Positions 52,226 to 61,253 of a stretch of DNA of 64,000 nt are shown piece by piece; position 1 is the stretch's first letter; the number at the start of each line of letters is the position of its first letter. Origin of the DNA: an uncultured Alphaproteobacteria bacterium (GTDB lineage Bacteria > Pseudomonadota > Alphaproteobacteria > HIMB59 > GCA-002718135); assembly GCA_902553005.1 (NCBI GenBank), contig CACDIK010000002.1:26192-90191 (forward strand), read 5' to 3'. The notes under the pieces were generated by a model. The model saw nothing but the letters and a program-made list of their open reading frames with translations, made no database searches and had not been told where the DNA came from. A program made the position numbers and the translations under genes.

Positions 52226-53492
52226 TATTTATATATTTATATTTATAATCTCATGTACTCCAGCAAATTTAACTAAACAAGATTCAAAAAACAACCAAGA
52301 AACAAATATTCCTGAAAAATCAATTGAAATTAAAAGTGAAAAAAAAGCAATTGAAAAAAAAGAAAACAAACAAGATAAGCAGAATAAGACTTTAGGTGAT
52401 GTTGTCTTAGATAAAACAATTATTGCTTTATTTGCAAAAGATGATGATAAAAAAACCACAAAACAATTCTTGAATACATATGAATTGGGAATTTATAATC
52501 TTGGTATTAGCGATGTTGTTATACAAATAGAACTTTTTGAAAATGAAAATGATCTAAAAAAAATTATAGAAAAAAATCTATTACCAGGGAAGATTTTTCT
52601 GGGACCAGTTCAATCTAAGTATGCAAAAATCTTAGATAATTATTGTACTCATGAAGTAATATTTTTTTCATACTCTTCTAAATCTTCATTAGCAAAAGAT
52701 TGTGTTTATTTAATAAATTTTTTTCCACAGAATGAACTTTTACAACTTATGTTATATTTAAATGATGATGCAAAAGTTGCTCTACTTTATCCTGAAAATG
52801 AATATGGATATTTAATAAACAGTCTAATCGATGATATAATGTTTGAAAGCCCTGCAATATTAGTCAACAGATCTTCATATAAAGACGAACTAACAAATGT
52901 AAGAGAATCAATAAAAGAATTGGGAAAATATGAATTGAGAAAATATGAATTGAATAGACAAAAACAAATTCTATCTTCTAAAAATGATGAAAAATCAAAA
53001 AAGAGGTTAAAAAAATTAGAAAGATTCAAAACTACAAGTGACTACGATTTTACACATATCTTGATTGCTGATTATGGATTGAATTTACTACAGGTTGCAC
53101 CTCTTCTACCATACTACGACATAGACCCAAATATCGTACAGTTTATGGGAACTGGAGTAATAGATGATAAAACTTTTTTCTATGAACCTTCTTTACAGGG
53201 AGCAATATATCCAGGAATTCCTGAAACTAGTCGAATCAATGTAATTAATAATTATATGGAAATATATGATGATGAGTTTTTGAGAATTTCAACATTACCT
53301 TATGACTTAATAGGTTTAATTAATTTCATCTACACAAAGGAATATAAATTTGGTGATGTAATTAAATTATTAAACAATCCGAATAAAAAATTTGATGGCA
53401 TTGATGGAAACTTTTATTTCAAAGATAATATGATTGAAAGAGATCTTAACATATTAAAAATAAATAACGGAAATTCTTTTGTAATTAATTAA
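52164..53492 (+). CDS. Penicillin-binding protein activator-like (LpoA-like) lipoprotein
   Basis: Lipobox IFIISCTPA; periplasmic-binding-like C-terminus; back-to-back with rsmI; start uncertain. Confidence 0.6.
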   Translation: MSSKLPIGVATIERPLIIFSIIYIFIFIISCTPANLTKQDSKNNQETNIPEKSIEIKSEKKAIEKKENKQDKQNKTLGDVVLDKTIIALFAKDDDKKTTKQFLNTYELGIYNLGISDVVIQIELFENENDLKKIIEKNLLPGKIFLGPVQSKYAKILDNYCTHEVIFFSYSSKSSLAKDCVYLINFFPQNELLQLMLYLNDDAKVALLYPENEYGYLINSLIDDIMFESPAILVNRSSYKDELTNVRESIKELGKYELRKYELNRQKQILSSKNDEKSKKRLKKLERFKTTSDYDFTHILIADYGLNLLQVAPLLPYYDIDPNIVQFMGTGVIDDKTFFYEPSLQGAIYPGIPETSRINVINNYMEIYDDEFLRISTLPYDLIGLINFIYTKEYKFGDVIKLLNNPNKKFDGIDGNFYFKDNMIERDLNILKINNGNSFVIN

Positions 53493-54066
53493 TTAAAAAG
53501 TTTATCAATTTTGTTACAGCTATAGACCTGTGGCTAATTTCATTTTTTTCTTTAGTGCTTAATTCAGCCAATGTTTTGTTATAATTTTTAGGAATGAAAA
53601 CTGGATCATAACCAAAACCAAATCTACCCTTAGCTTGTTCAGAAATTTTTCCATTAATTTTGCCATTAAATATTAGGTTTTGATTATCTTTAACTGTTAG
53701 GCTTATTGAAGTTTTAAAGTAAGCATTTTGTTTTCTGTTTTTTTTAGTACTCTTAATTATACTGTAAAAACAAGCCTCATTGCTTTTGAAATCATTTAAA
53801 AATCTTTTTGAAAGAACACCTGGTTTCCAATTTAAGCTTTCGATACATATTCCTGAGTCATCGGCAAAACAAGGAATGCCAGTTTTATTAAATCCATAGT
53901 CTGATTTAATTTTTGCATTTTCTTCAAAAGTATTACCAGTTTCTTCTGGCTCATTACTTATATTTAGATCATTTAATGAAAGAAGCTCTAGATTAAATTT
54001 CTTAAAAATTTTTTTAATTTCAATTATTTTATTTTTATTATTTGAGAAAAATAATAATTGCCTCAA
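53485..54066 (-). CDS. rdgB: XTP/dITP pyrophosphatase
   Basis: LFFSNNKNKIIEIKKIF; PCFADDSGICIESL; GRFGFGYDPVFIP; HRSIAVTKL. Confidence 0.94.
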   Translation of the reverse strand: MRQLLFFSNNKNKIIEIKKIFKKFNLELLSLNDLNISNEPEETGNTFEENAKIKSDYGFNKTGIPCFADDSGICIESLNWKPGVLSKRFLNDFKSNEACFYSIIKSTKKNRKQNAYFKTSISLTVKDNQNLIFNGKINGKISEQAKGRFGFGYDPVFIPKNYNKTLAELSTKEKNEISHRSIAVTKLINFLIN

Positions 54067-54067
54067 T

Positions 54068-54778
54068 TTATTTCAAAGCCTCTTTTTGTTTAGAAATTAT
54101 TTCCTTAACCCCAATTTTTGCTAGTGAAAACATTTCTGTAAACTGAGCATCATTGAAAAAAAATTCTTCACCAGTCGCTTGAATTTCAGATATTTCATTT
54201 GAATCACAAATTACAAAATTTGCATCTACTTGAGCTTCGGAGTCTTCCCTATAATCTAGGTCCAATAATGCTTTATTTTCAACTATGCCAGTTGATACTG
54301 CTCCTATAAAGTTTTTGATAATTGGTTTTTGAAGATTATAATTATTCTTTAATTTTTCTATTGCCAGATATAAAGAAATAAAACCACCACTGATAGAAGC
54401 AGTTCTTGTCCCACCATCTGCTTGAATTACATCACAATCTATTTTTATTTGACGCTCTCCAAGATTTGAAAGATCAACAATTGATCTTAAGCTTCGCCCA
54501 ATTAACCTTTGTATTTCTTGCGTTCTACCCGACTGTTTTCCTTTTGCTGCCTCTCTATCCATTCTTGTATTTGTAGACCTTGGCAGCATGCCATATTCTG
54601 CTGTAACCCAACCCTTACCAGTATTCTTTAACCAATGAGGAACTTTTTCATCAATTGTTGCAAGACAAAGGACATGTGTATTTCCAAATTTTACTAAGCA
54701 TGAACCATCGGCATGAATATTCACGTTTTTCTCAAATGAAATTTCACGCATTTGATTGAAGGATCTATCTTTTCTCAT
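54068..54778 (-). CDS. rph: Ribonuclease PH
   Basis: GSCLVKFGNTHVLCLATI; GWVTAEYGMLPRSTNTRMDREA; CDVIQADGGTRTASISGGFI. Confidence 0.96.
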   Translation of the reverse strand: MRKDRSFNQMREISFEKNVNIHADGSCLVKFGNTHVLCLATIDEKVPHWLKNTGKGWVTAEYGMLPRSTNTRMDREAAKGKQSGRTQEIQRLIGRSLRSIVDLSNLGERQIKIDCDVIQADGGTRTASISGGFISLYLAIEKLKNNYNLQKPIIKNFIGAVSTGIVENKALLDLDYREDSEAQVDANFVICDSNEISEIQATGEEFFFNDAQFTEMFSLAKIGVKEIISKQKEALK

Positions 54779-54825
54779 ATAAATTTAATAATAGTAGATA
54801 AATATTATTTTTAAATAAAATTCTT

Positions 54826-55872
54826 ATGTCTGATAATGTATATGCACAAATTAATGATAGATCGAAATTAATTTTCAAAAAATTAGTTGAGTCATATCTT
54901 AAAACTGGGTTTCCAGCAGGATCAGAAACAATTATGAAGATGGGAGGTTTAAATCTTTCTTCAGCATCTATTAGATCAATTTTATCAAATTTGCAAAAAG
55001 AAGGCCTTCTATATGCCCCACACAGATCAGCAGGGCGAATGCCTACTGAAAAAGGAATGAGATTTTTTGTTGATGGACTATTAGAATTTGGAAGAATATC
55101 TAAATTAGATAAAGAAAATATTAAACAGCAGTGCTTAACTAAGGGCAAATCTTATGAAGAGGCCCTTGATGTTGCTTCTAAGGCTATTTCAGGTTTATCA
55201 AGTTATGCTGGAATTGTTATCGCGCCAAAATTTCAAAAAAATTTAAAGCACGTTGAGTTTATAAGATTAAATAGTAGTCAATTAATGCTTATTCTTGCTT
55301 ATGAGAACGGAGAAGTAGAAAATCGCATTGTTGAAGATAATGGAAAATATAATAGTTCATTATTAGTACAGGCCTCAAACTACCTTACATCAAAATTTAA
55401 CAACAAAAATATTTCACAAATTAAAAGATTAATACAAACAGAAATAAAAAATTCACAAAATGAATTAGAATTAATTTCTTCAAAATTAATTCAACAGGGT
55501 ATTATAGAAACTCAACCTAATAGTAAAAATCCTTATATTTTTTTACATGGTCAATCAAATTTATTAAAAGATGAAATAGTTTCAAAAGATTTAGATCAAA
55601 TACGAAATCTTTTTGATGAAATAGAGAAAAAATCTAGTTTTGTAGATATATTAGAAACGGCAGGAAAAGCAAAAGGGGTTCAGATTTTTATTGGATCTAA
55701 AAATTTTTTGTTTAAACACTCTGGTCTTTCTATGGTAATGGCCCCATATAAAAATAATGATCAAGAAATTATAGGAGCTATAGGTGTAGTTGGGCCAACA
55801 AGACTAAACTACTCCAAAATAGTTCCGTTGGTTGATTATACATCTAAAATTATTGGAAAGGTGATTGATTAA
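54826..55872 (+). CDS. hrcA: Heat-inducible transcription repressor HrcA
   Basis: LSSASIRSILSNLQKEGLLYAPHRSAGRMPTEKGMRFFVDGLLE. Confidence 0.95.
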   Translation: MSDNVYAQINDRSKLIFKKLVESYLKTGFPAGSETIMKMGGLNLSSASIRSILSNLQKEGLLYAPHRSAGRMPTEKGMRFFVDGLLEFGRISKLDKENIKQQCLTKGKSYEEALDVASKAISGLSSYAGIVIAPKFQKNLKHVEFIRLNSSQLMLILAYENGEVENRIVEDNGKYNSSLLVQASNYLTSKFNNKNISQIKRLIQTEIKNSQNELELISSKLIQQGIIETQPNSKNPYIFLHGQSNLLKDEIVSKDLDQIRNLFDEIEKKSSFVDILETAGKAKGVQIFIGSKNFLFKHSGLSMVMAPYKNNDQEIIGAIGVVGPTRLNYSKIVPLVDYTSKIIGKVID

Positions 55873-56543
55873 TGGTTGAAAAAAAAGAAGAAGATAACCA
55901 ACAAGAAGAAATTAAAGAACCTGATTCTGAGAATATTGAAAACGAAGAAGATAATAATGAAAGTCAAGAAAACAGAGATACGGAAGAAACAAACGAAGAT
56001 GAAAAAACAGAGGAAGATACTTTAGAAAAGGAAATTGAAACACTTAAAGAAGAAAAAATCCGATTACTTGCTGAAATGGAAAATCTTAGAAAAAGATTTG
56101 AACGAGAAAAAGTTGAAACGATAAAATTTGGTAGTATTAACTTAGCAAGAGATATTTTATCGCCAGGAGATAATTTAGAAAGAGCGCTGGATGCTTTACC
56201 AGAAGATGAAAATCATCCAGAAAGTATAAAAAATCTTATCGATGGTTTAAAAATGGTGCTTAAAGAATACAAAAGTACTCTTGAAAAACACGGTGTCAAA
56301 AAAATTGAAACTTTAAATCAAAAATTTGACCATAATTTTCATCAAGCAATGATGGAAGTTGAAAATAATGAAGTTGAAGAAGGAACAGTAGTACAAGAAG
56401 TCCAATCTGGCTATACTATGCATGACCGATTGCTCAGAGCAGCAATGGTCGGAGTTTCTAAAAAACCAGTCGCTAAAACAGAAGAACCTACAGAAGAAAA
56501 AGAAGAAGATAATCCTGAAAATAAGAGTAAAGAAAAGTCATAA
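55872..56543 (+). CDS. grpE: Nucleotide exchange factor GrpE
   Basis: Acidic N-terminus; LAEMENLRKRFEREK; LEKHGVKKIETLNQKFDHNFHQAMMEV. Confidence 0.95.
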   Translation: MVEKKEEDNQQEEIKEPDSENIENEEDNNESQENRDTEETNEDEKTEEDTLEKEIETLKEEKIRLLAEMENLRKRFEREKVETIKFGSINLARDILSPGDNLERALDALPEDENHPESIKNLIDGLKMVLKEYKSTLEKHGVKKIETLNQKFDHNFHQAMMEVENNEVEEGTVVQEVQSGYTMHDRLLRAAMVGVSKKPVAKTEEPTEEKEEDNPENKSKEKS

Positions 56544-56588
56544 AAAGCCTTAAATTACTTGTTTTTTTTAATATTAATTGGGAATATC

Positions 56589-56616
56589 CTTGTATTTTAA
56601 AACTTTTTTCCCATAT
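56589..56616 (+). promoter_or_regulatory. RpoH-type promoter upstream of dnaK
   Basis: CTTG-N17-CCCATAT, matching alphaproteobacterial sigma-32-like architecture. Confidence 0.55.
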
Positions 56617-56668
56617 CTAAAGTAGCCAATGTTGATTGGTAAATAATTAATTAAAGAGGACATAAAAT

Positions 56669-58591
56669 ATGGCAAAAGTAATTGGTATTGATTTAGGTAC
56701 TACAAACTCCTGCGTTGCAGTAATGGACGGTAAGGAAGCAAAAGTAATTGAAAACTCAGAAGGTGGAAGAACAACACCATCAATGGTAGCGTTCAGTGAC
56801 ACAAAAGAAAAACTTGTTGGACAATCAGCTAAAAGACAAGCAGTAACTAATTCTGAAAATACTTTATTTGCCATAAAAAGATTAATCGGAAGAACATTTG
56901 AGGATGAAGCAGTTAAGTCTGATAGCGGATTAGTACCTTATAAAATTGTAAAAGGTGATAACGGTGATGCTTGGGTAGAAGCACGTGGAGATAAATATAG
57001 TCCCAGTCAAATTAGTGCATTCATTTTACAAAAAATGAAAGAGACAGCAGAGTCTTATCTAGGAGATACTGTTACTCAAGCAGTTATAACAGTTCCCGCA
57101 TATTTTAATGATGCTCAAAGACAAGCAACAAAAGATGCTGGAAAAATAGCTGGACTAGAAGTTTTAAGAATTATTAACGAGCCTACTGCTGCAGCGTTAG
57201 CATATGGTTTAGATAAAAAGAAAACTGGTACTGTTGCTGTTTATGATCTTGGTGGAGGTACATTTGATATTTCTATCTTAGAAATTGGTGATGGTGTTTT
57301 TGAAGTTAAATCAACCAATGGTGATACACACCTTGGTGGTGAAGATTTTGATCTTAAAATCATTGATTATCTAGCTGACGAATTCAAAAAAGATAATGGT
57401 ATTGATTTACGCTCAGATAAACTTGCTCTTCAACGTTTGAAAGAGGCTGCTGAGAAAGCAAAAATTGAATTATCAAGCTCAACTGAAACAGAAGTTAACT
57501 TGCCATTCATTACTGCTGATCAATCTGGCCCTAAACATTTAACGATTAAATTATCGAGAGCAAAACTTGAAGCTATCGTAGGTGAACTTTTAAACCAAAG
57601 TTTAAAACCTTGCGAAATGGCACTCAAAGATGCCGGTTTACAAGCTGCTGAAATTGATGATGTTATTTTAGTTGGTGGTATGACAAGAATGCCTAAAGTA
57701 ACTGAGATAGTAAAAAACTTCTTTGGTAAAGAACCTAATAAAGGTGTTAACCCCGATGAGGTTGTTGCTTCTGGTGCTGCTATTCAAGCAGGAGTATTAC
57801 AAGGTGATGTCAAAGATGTATTATTACTTGATGTTACACCTTTATCACTAGGCATTGAAACACTTGGCGGTGTATTTACAAAACTTATTGATAAAAACAC
57901 AACTATCCCAACAAAGAAGAGCCAGGTATTTTCTACAGCTGAAGATAATCAGAGTGCAGTAACAATTAGAGTATTTCAAGGTGAAAGAGAAATGGCTGCT
58001 GATAACAAATTACTAGGTCAGTTTGATTTAGTAGGTATTCCACCTGCCGCAAGAGGAATGCCTCAAATTGAAGTAACTTTTGATATTGATGCAAATGGTA
58101 TTGTAAACGTTTCTGCTAAAGACAAATCAACTGGTAAAGAACAACAAATCAAGATCCAGGCTTCTGGTGGATTATCAGATGAAGAGATTGAAAAAATGGT
58201 CAAAGAGGCAGAAGAAAATGCTGAAGCTGACAAAAAGAAAAGAGAAGCTGTTGATACTAGAAACCACGCTGATAGTTTAATTAATGAAACTGAAAAGAAT
58301 TTAAAAGAGCACGGAGATAAAATTCCTGAAGCTGATAGAAATAAAATCACCGAAGATATTGAAGAGCTTAAGAAAGTAAAAGACGGTGAGGATTTAGAAG
58401 CTATAAAATCTAAAACTGAAGCACTTGTTCAGTCATCTCTTAAAATGGGTGAAGCAATTTATAAACAAAACCCTCAAGGTGCTGGACCTCAACCTGATCC
58501 ATCTGGTGCTGAACCATCAGCTGATAATACAAAAGATGAAAAAGTTGTAGATGCTGAATTTGAAGAAGTAGACGAAGATAAAAAAGATTAA
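56669..58591 (+). CDS. dnaK: Molecular chaperone DnaK
   Basis: [50 protein letters not shown]. Confidence 0.98.
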   Translation: MAKVIGIDLGTTNSCVAVMDGKEAKVIENSEGGRTTPSMVAFSDTKEKLVGQSAKRQAVTNSENTLFAIKRLIGRTFEDEAVKSDSGLVPYKIVKGDNGDAWVEARGDKYSPSQISAFILQKMKETAESYLGDTVTQAVITVPAYFNDAQRQATKDAGKIAGLEVLRIINEPTAAALAYGLDKKKTGTVAVYDLGGGTFDISILEIGDGVFEVKSTNGDTHLGGEDFDLKIIDYLADEFKKDNGIDLRSDKLALQRLKEAAEKAKIELSSSTETEVNLPFITADQSGPKHLTIKLSRAKLEAIVGELLNQSLKPCEMALKDAGLQAAEIDDVILVGGMTRMPKVTEIVKNFFGKEPNKGVNPDEVVASGAAIQAGVLQGDVKDVLLLDVTPLSLGIETLGGVFTKLIDKNTTIPTKKSQVFSTAEDNQSAVTIRVFQGEREMAADNKLLGQFDLVGIPPAARGMPQIEVTFDIDANGIVNVSAKDKSTGKEQQIKIQASGGLSDEEIEKMVKEAEENAEADKKKREAVDTRNHADSLINETEKNLKEHGDKIPEADRNKITEDIEELKKVKDGEDLEAIKSKTEALVQSSLKMGEAIYKQNPQGAGPQPDPSGAEPSADNTKDEKVVDAEFEEVDEDKKD

Positions 58592-58619
58592 CGCTCCATA
58601 ATTTTTATAAGGAGGAGAT

Positions 58620-59753
58620 GTGGCTGATAAAGATTTCTATGAGATACTTGGTGTTCAACGAAATGCCAGTGAAGATGAAATAAAAAAAGCTTATAGAAAA
58701 CAAGCCATGAAATATCATCCTGATCGTAACAAGGATGACAAAACTGCTGAAAGAAAATTTAAAGAAGCAGCTGCTGCTTACGAAGTTCTAAAAGATTCAG
58801 AAAAAAGATCAGCTTATGATCAATATGGACATGACGCTTTCAAACAAGGTGGAATGGGTGGAGCTCAAGGGTTTGGAGATTTTGCAGGGGGCTTTTCTGA
58901 TATCTTTGAAGAGTTCTTTGGTGGGGGTTTTGGAGGACAATCATCAAGAAGACGAGGATCTCAAAGAGGAAGTGATCTTCGTTATAATATGTCCGTTTCA
59001 CTATTCGAAGCTTTCACTGGAAAGAAACCACAAATAAGAATTCCAACCTATGTTGGTTGTGATGCATGTGCAGCAACTGGAAGCGCAGATAAATCTGGAC
59101 CAAGTACTTGTTCTACCTGTGGTGGTGCAGGAAAAGTACGATCTCAACAAGGCTTCTTTTCAATTGAAAGACCTTGCCCTACATGTGGCGGAGAAGGTTC
59201 AAGTATAAAAAATCCATGTCTTAAATGTTCTGGAACAGGGAATATAAAAAAACAAAAAACAATTTCAGTCACTATCCCTGCTGGTGTTGATACAGGTACA
59301 AGAATTCGAATAGCCGGTGAAGGTGAACCTGGTGAAAGAGGTGCAGGAAATGGAGATCTGTATATTTTTGTTGAAGTTCAAAAAGATAAACTTTTTGAAA
59401 GAGAAGAAGAAAATCTATTTTGTGAAATACCAATTTCAATCACTACTGCTATTTTAGGTGGTGAAATAGAAGTACCAACAATAGAGGGAAAAAAAGCCAG
59501 ACTTAATATCCCCGCAGGAACACAGTCTGAAACTCAATTTAGACTACGCGGCAAAGGAATGAGTATACTTCGACAAAGTAGACGTGGAGATATGTATGTG
59601 CAAGCAAATGTTGAAATACCAGTCAACCTAAATAGTAAACAAAAAGATATTTTGAGAGAGTTCGAAAATGAAGGAGGAACCTCAAAAAAACACAGTCCAA
59701 AATCACAAGGCTTTTTCTCAAAATTAAAAGAAGTCTGGGAAGATTTAACTTAA
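58620..59753 (+). CDS. dnaJ: Molecular chaperone DnaJ
   Basis: J-domain HPD (KYHPDRNK); CxxCxGxG zinc-binding repeats. Confidence 0.97.
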   Translation: MADKDFYEILGVQRNASEDEIKKAYRKQAMKYHPDRNKDDKTAERKFKEAAAAYEVLKDSEKRSAYDQYGHDAFKQGGMGGAQGFGDFAGGFSDIFEEFFGGGFGGQSSRRRGSQRGSDLRYNMSVSLFEAFTGKKPQIRIPTYVGCDACAATGSADKSGPSTCSTCGGAGKVRSQQGFFSIERPCPTCGGEGSSIKNPCLKCSGTGNIKKQKTISVTIPAGVDTGTRIRIAGEGEPGERGAGNGDLYIFVEVQKDKLFEREEENLFCEIPISITTAILGGEIEVPTIEGKKARLNIPAGTQSETQFRLRGKGMSILRQSRRGDMYVQANVEIPVNLNSKQKDILREFENEGGTSKKHSPKSQGFFSKLKEVWEDLT

Positions 59754-59794
59754 TTTCTTTTCAACTTACAATCACCAAAGTATAAGAAGTTTGT

Positions 59795-60598
59795 ATGGCA
59801 AAAATTAAAATAGCAGTTGCAGGTTGTCTTGGCCGAATGGGTCAGGAAATATCGAAACAAATTTTACAAAATAAAATTTTAGAATTTGTCGGTGGTTTTG
59901 AACACAAAAAACATAAAGATATTAACAAACCTTTAAAGAAAGTTTCAAGTATACACTCTGCAAAATTAGTTACAGCTAATGCAGCACAGTTAATCAAAGA
60001 AGCAAATGTCATCATTGATTTTACAACACCTGAGTCTACTTTAGATAATCTCAAAATCGCCTCTGAAAATAAAACAGCAGTTGTTATTGGTACAACTGGA
60101 ATGACGGATGCACAAAAAAAGAAAGTAAAAAGTTATTCTAAAAAAATACCTATACTCATGTCTTCTAATATGAGTTTGGGCGTTAACTTACTATTTAACT
60201 TAGTAAAACAAACAGCCTCAGCTCTAAAAGATACTGATTATGATATTGAAATTTCTGAGACTCATCACAAACATAAAAAAGATGCCCCTTCTGGAACTGC
60301 ATTATCTCTGGGTGAGTATGCTGCTGAAGGTAGAAAAACTAAATTAAATAAATCAAAAGTTTTAGATCGTACAAAAAAACTAACATCTAGAAAAAAAGGT
60401 GACATTGGTTTTTCTGTTACAAGAGGTGGTGAAATTGCAGGTGAACATACAGTAAGTTTTATTGGTACAAACGATAGAGTTAATCTAGTTCATAAAGCTA
60501 ATAATCGATCAATTTTTGTAGACGGGGCTATTGAAGCAGCTATTTTTATTTCTAAAAAGAGAACAGGTTTTTTCAATATGAATGATTTGTTATTTTAA
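59795..60598 (+). CDS. dapB: 4-hydroxy-tetrahydrodipicolinate reductase
   Basis: IAVAGCLGRMGQEISKQI; ETHHKHKKDAPSGTALSLGE; GEIAGEHTVSFIG. Confidence 0.97.
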   Translation: MAKIKIAVAGCLGRMGQEISKQILQNKILEFVGGFEHKKHKDINKPLKKVSSIHSAKLVTANAAQLIKEANVIIDFTTPESTLDNLKIASENKTAVVIGTTGMTDAQKKKVKSYSKKIPILMSSNMSLGVNLLFNLVKQTASALKDTDYDIEISETHHKHKKDAPSGTALSLGEYAAEGRKTKLNKSKVLDRTKKLTSRKKGDIGFSVTRGGEIAGEHTVSFIGTNDRVNLVHKANNRSIFVDGAIEAAIFISKKRTGFFNMNDLLF

Positions 60599-61041
60599 TA
60601 ATAGCTTAATTGTCTTTTAATTCTTAAGTACAAACTTTCCTTTAAATCAGCATGCAAGAAAGTTGCAACTTCAGTTTCTTTATCTGATTCTCTAATTGAT
60701 AACTTGGATGTATTTTTAAATTTTGTAAAAAAAACTTTAGACCAATAAGTGCTGAATTTAGATGAATGTAAAAGTTTATCACCTTTATATTTCTTTATAG
60801 ATATCTCTTTTTTATCAATATTAATTTCATCCTTAATATTTTTCTCTTTGAAATATAAACGGATTAAATAAAAAATAACCAAGTATTCAAGTCCAAGAAA
60901 TATAGATATAGGCCAAGCACCTTGTATAATTAGAAAAATAGAGAACAATGAAATCCAACTAATAAATATAATTCCTAAAATTAAGAAGACTGATTTAGAA
61001 CAGCTTTGATAAGGTATTATTTTTTCATTTAATGAATTCAT
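60595..61041 (-). CDS. DUF2244-like membrane protein
   Basis: Two TM segments near the N-terminus followed by a polar C-terminal domain. Confidence 0.55.
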   Translation of the reverse strand: MNSLNEKIIPYQSCSKSVFLILGIIFISWISLFSIFLIIQGAWPISIFLGLEYLVIFYLIRLYFKEKNIKDEINIDKKEISIKKYKGDKLLHSSKFSTYWSKVFFTKFKNTSKLSIRESDKETEVATFLHADLKESLYLRIKRQLSYY

Positions 61042-61253
61042 AATATATCATTAATATAAAATAACCTTTCTGATAAAGGGACATATGTACACAGATGTTA
61101 AATCGATAATTTGCAGTTTATTATCAATTTATAATTGCTTCCAAATCCTAAAAAATGGCTAATTTCCTTTGATCTCTTGCTAATTTAGTAAGGAACATAT
61201 AGATGCATCCCCGAAAAAATATTAAGTAATAATCCTTATTTAATGGTGGCTTG

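Noticed and set aside
52229-53029. Minus-strand ORFs inside the LpoA-like gene
   Set aside because: Antisense, low complexity, no motif.
54779-54825. CIRCE element upstream of hrcA
   Set aside because: No TTAGCACTC-N9-GAGTGCTAA-like sequence was visible.
56981-57000. Third parS candidate (GCACGTGG in dnaK)
   Set aside because: Only the central CACGTG matches; flanking TTT/AAA are absent.
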